64,000 bases of DNA from Novosphingobium album (ex Liu et al. 2023) (GTDB lineage: Bacteria; Pseudomonadota; Alphaproteobacteria; Sphingomonadales; Sphingomonadaceae): NCBI RefSeq assembly GCF_029076845.1, contig NZ_JARESE010000063.1, positions 39,339-103,338 of the forward strand, in the 5' to 3' direction. This document shows, in pieces, positions 61,778 through 64,000 of this stretch (position 1 is its first letter; each line of letters begins with the position of its first letter). The notes beneath the pieces are model-generated. The model did no database searches, had not been told where the DNA came from, and saw only the letters and a list, made by a program, of their open reading frames with translations. Made by a program: the position numbers and the translations under genes.

Positions 61778-61921
61778 ACCCGCGGACCAGCCGAAGTCCT
61801 TCCCGCACCCGCGCCCATCGTCCCCGGCACGGGGAGGGAGAGCGCCGCGAAGCGATGGTGGAAGGGCAAGGCGCAAAGCACCGCCTCGACAATCCGGGCC
61901 GAACGCGCGAATAAAGCGCGC

Positions 61922-62785
61922 ATGACTGCCTTCACGATCCCCGGTTTCGATCTCGACGCATTCGTCGCCGCCACGCTGGCCGAAGATCTCGGCGTCGGCC
62001 TGCCCGGAGGCGGCCACGACGTGACTTCGGAAAGCGTGATCGCGCCGCACGCGCGGTTTTCCGGCGTGATGGACGCGCGCCATGCGATCACGGTCGCGGG
62101 CCTGCCGATCGCCGCGGCGTTCTTCCGCAAGCTCGATCCCGCGATGGAGGTCGATATCCTGGCGGCCGAGGGGGAGCGTGTTGGGCCGGGGAGCGATCTC
62201 ATGCGCCTTACCGGCAATGCCCGCGCCATGCTCACTGCCGAGCGTTCGGCGCTCAACACCGTGCAGCATCTTTCCGGCATCGCGACGATGACGCGCCAAT
62301 ATGTCGATGCGATCGGCCAGGCCGGCGCGGTGCTGCTCGATACGCGCAAGACCATCCCGGGCCTGCGTCACCTGGAGAAATACGCCACGCGCATGGGCGG
62401 GGCCCAGAACCACCGCATGGGGCTGTGGGACGCGGCGATGATCAAGGACAACCACGTCCTCGTCGCCGGCGGCGTCGGCGAAGCGGTGCGCCGCGCGAAG
62501 GAAGCGGGCGTGACCCGCATCATCTGCGAAGTCGATCGGATCGACCAGATCGAGCCCGCGCTGGCGGCCGGGGCCAATCACCTGCTGCTCGACAACATGG
62601 GGCCGGACATGCTGCGGGAAGCCGTCGCCCTGGTGGCGGGCCGCGTGCCTTGCGAAGCCTCGGGCGGCGTCAATCTCGATACCATCGGCGCGATCGCGAC
62701 GACTGGCGTTACCTACGTCTCCGTGGGCCGGCTCACCCAGAGCGCGCCGGCGGCCGACATCGGGCTAGATTTCACGCCGTTATGA
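61922..62785 (+). CDS. nadC: Nicotinate-nucleotide pyrophosphorylase (carboxylating)
   Basis: A 287-residue enzyme converting quinolinate and PRPP to nicotinate mononucleotide in NAD synthesis. Motifs include EDLGVGLPGGGHDVTSESVI, RLTGNARAMLTAERSALNTV, DTRKTIPGLRHLEKYATRMG, IKDNHVL and EASGGVNLDTI. Length is normal. Its stop overlaps the next start (ATGA at 62782-62785). nadA and nadB are not in this window. Confidence 0.96.
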   Translation: MTAFTIPGFDLDAFVAATLAEDLGVGLPGGGHDVTSESVIAPHARFSGVMDARHAITVAGLPIAAAFFRKLDPAMEVDILAAEGERVGPGSDLMRLTGNARAMLTAERSALNTVQHLSGIATMTRQYVDAIGQAGAVLLDTRKTIPGLRHLEKYATRMGGAQNHRMGLWDAAMIKDNHVLVAGGVGEAVRRAKEAGVTRIICEVDRIDQIEPALAAGANHLLLDNMGPDMLREAVALVAGRVPCEASGGVNLDTIGAIATTGVTYVSVGRLTQSAPAADIGLDFTPL

Positions 62786-63492
62786 AACGGGCGGCCGCCT
62801 TTGCGGCGCTGGCTGCCGCCGCCCTGGGCTCACCCGCGCCGACCCTGGCGCAAGCCTACCAATGCCGCCTGCCGCATCATGTCGAGGCCACCCGGCCGGT
62901 GCAACCGGATGGCCCCGTCCGCCACACTGCCATTTCAGGCTACGTCCTGGCGGCAAGCTGGTCGCCCGAATATTGCCGGATGAGCGGCAATCGCGGCTCG
63001 ATGCAATGCTCGGGCATCAACGGGCGCTTTGGCTTCGTGCTTCATGGCCTGTGGCCCGAAGGCCGGAAAGGCGCCGATCCGCAATGGTGCGCGGCCACGC
63101 CGCGCCCTTCGCCGGACCTCATCCGGCGCAACTTGTGCATGACCCCAGCACCGCGCCTGCTCGAACACGAATGGGCCAAGCACGGTAGTTGCATGGCCAA
63201 GACGCCCGAAACCTACTTCAAGGTCAGCGGCATCCTCTGGCGCTCGCTACGCTGGCCCGACGCCGACCATCTCTCCCGCCAGCCCGATTTGACGGCTGGA
63301 AAACTGCGCGACGCCTTCCTGCAACTGAACCCCGGCTGGAAGCGCGAAGCCATCGGCATTGTCGCCAGCCGCTCGGCCTGGCTGCGCGAAATCAAGCTGT
63401 GCTACGATCGCCATTTCCTGCCGGCGCGTTGCGATCGGGCCGATTTCGGTCCCTCCGATAAGACGGCGCTGAAGATATGGCGAGGGTTGTAA
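62782..63492 (+). CDS. Ribonuclease T2 family protein, exported
   Basis: A 236-residue RNase with a signal peptide ending PTLAQ. Both catalytic sites are complete: HGLWPEG with His88 and EHEWAKHGSC with His129, Glu130, Lys133 and His134. Several cysteines in the mature part fit disulfides. It would degrade RNA in the periplasm (RNase I-like), perhaps for phosphate or nucleotide scavenging. It is translationally coupled to nadC, a combination with no obvious functional reason. Confidence 0.93.
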   Translation: MKRAAAFAALAAAALGSPAPTLAQAYQCRLPHHVEATRPVQPDGPVRHTAISGYVLAASWSPEYCRMSGNRGSMQCSGINGRFGFVLHGLWPEGRKGADPQWCAATPRPSPDLIRRNLCMTPAPRLLEHEWAKHGSCMAKTPETYFKVSGILWRSLRWPDADHLSRQPDLTAGKLRDAFLQLNPGWKREAIGIVASRSAWLREIKLCYDRHFLPARCDRADFGPSDKTALKIWRGL

Positions 63493-63934
63493 CGCACCGC
63501 TTCATGTGACGACGCGGTGATTTCGCGCTTTCCGAACAACTGGCTGAGCGGGCGCGAACTTATCCCGTGCAGCCAAATCACGGTGACGCCGGCACGCGTG
63601 AAGCCGTCGAAGAGCATGGGTCGAAGATCGTGGCGGGCGGCAAAGCAGCGGAAATGCCTGAGGCGGCGAAGTGGCGCCGATGCGATTGGGATCTCTGCGA
63701 ACGCGGGTGTCGGCTGACATCAGCACCTTGTCCGAACGGTTCGGCGATTAGAACATCGGCAAGCATGGCGGCGATGACTGCGGTGAAGCCTTTCTGTCAT
63801 GGGCTTCGCTGATGAGCGCGGCTTGGGCCGCCGTCCGTTGGACAGGGGCGATGCATCGACGATAGCCCAAGCGCGATTGTGACGATGAGACGCAAGCGCT
63901 GTCAGCCAAGCTCAAGAGCGCCCAACGCCTGAAA
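63493..63934. other. Gene-free stretch with only short broken frames
   Basis: About 440 bases after the RNase T2 gene hold only short overlapping ORFs on both strands (none beyond ~80 codons, none with a recognisable domain). The pattern fits decayed mobile-element or IS-flanking DNA, but no transposase motif was identified. Treat as unassigned. Confidence 0.6.
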
Positions 63935-64000
63935 CCTAGGGTCAGGACCCATTGATGTGAGGGCTGCGATCTGATTCAGGCTCCGTAAGGAGACTGGATA
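63935..64000 (+). mobile_element. Possible left end of an IS5-family element (cut by window end)
   Basis: From 63935 the sequence reads CTAGGGTCAGGACCCATTGA, then ATCTGATTCAGGCTCCGTAA and a ribosome-site-like AAGGAGA before the window ends. The GGGTC-AG-GACCC end and this spacing before a start codon resemble the left flank of IS5/IS427-type transposase genes. The transposase itself is outside the window, so this rests on recall of terminal patterns. Confidence 0.45.

Noticed and set aside
63502..63812. Several 60-80 codon ORFs after the RNase T2 gene
   Set aside because: They overlap on both strands, lack ribosome sites and motifs, and no transposase signature could be identified.

Overview
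The window is a 64 kb piece of a GC-rich alphaproteobacterial chromosome, most likely from the Sphingomonadales (Novosphingobium/Sphingomonas-like). This is inferred from family content (MmcB, DUF455 ferritin-like protein, FnrL-type regulator, GlnE next to Bcp, POT transporter beside amidohydrolase pairs, abundant TonB and LytTR-type genes) and codon bias; no rRNA marker is present. Most of it is dense housekeeping DNA with many 1- or 4-base stop/start overlaps.

Layout. 1-6.9 kb: end of a heparinase II/III-like gene, purH, an exported msrA with a tiny coupled membrane protein, a Zur/Fur regulator, a VOC protein and dxs. 6.9-11.3 kb: a pair of exported amidohydrolases (one lacking its metal ligands) and a POT peptide transporter. 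11.6-15.9 kb: ihfB, a run of three hairpins, tRNA-Leu(UAA), a divergent NAD(P)-binding protein/LysR pair, an FNR-type oxygen regulator and an M23 peptidase. 16-23 kb: DUF455, bcp, glnE, an M28 peptidase and agmatine deiminase. 23-26 kb: a spermidine-synthase-like protein and thrS, preceded by a threonine-rich leader ORF and a hairpin that look like an attenuator. 26-36 kb: a membrane protein/HTH pair with a palindromic operator, a glycosyltransferase, hydrolase, TPR, LLM oxidoreductase, ferredoxin-reductase-like flavoprotein, queG, a NatAB-like ABC exporter, msrB and a PilZ protein.

37-46 kb is an accessory metal-resistance block. Its left edge is an ECF sigma gene truncated by an IS21 istB remnant, and its right edge is tRNA-Arg(CCG). 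One arm runs leftward as cnrY-like, cnrX-like, cnrH-like sigma, copA oxidase, copB. The CnrX-like sensor keeps all five metal ligands of CnrX at identical spacing. The other arm runs rightward as a frameshifted DUF411 gene, a Met/His-rich small protein, a copper P-type ATPase, DUF2933 and a nonsense-interrupted methyltransferase fragment. Together they would sense metal in the periplasm, oxidise, bind and export copper.

46-64 kb: an MFS gene, mmcB, a PNPOx-like gene, a TonB receptor with its own MerR regulator and a textbook 19-bp-spacer MerR promoter, DUF1289, a DEAD-box helicase, sterol desaturase-like and DUF2141 genes, a second MFS gene, a PAS-like protein, an M48 protease, a DsbA-like protein, a LytS/LytTR two-component pair, nadC and an RNase T2. 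The last ~500 bases hold no intact gene and appear to run into an insertion sequence.
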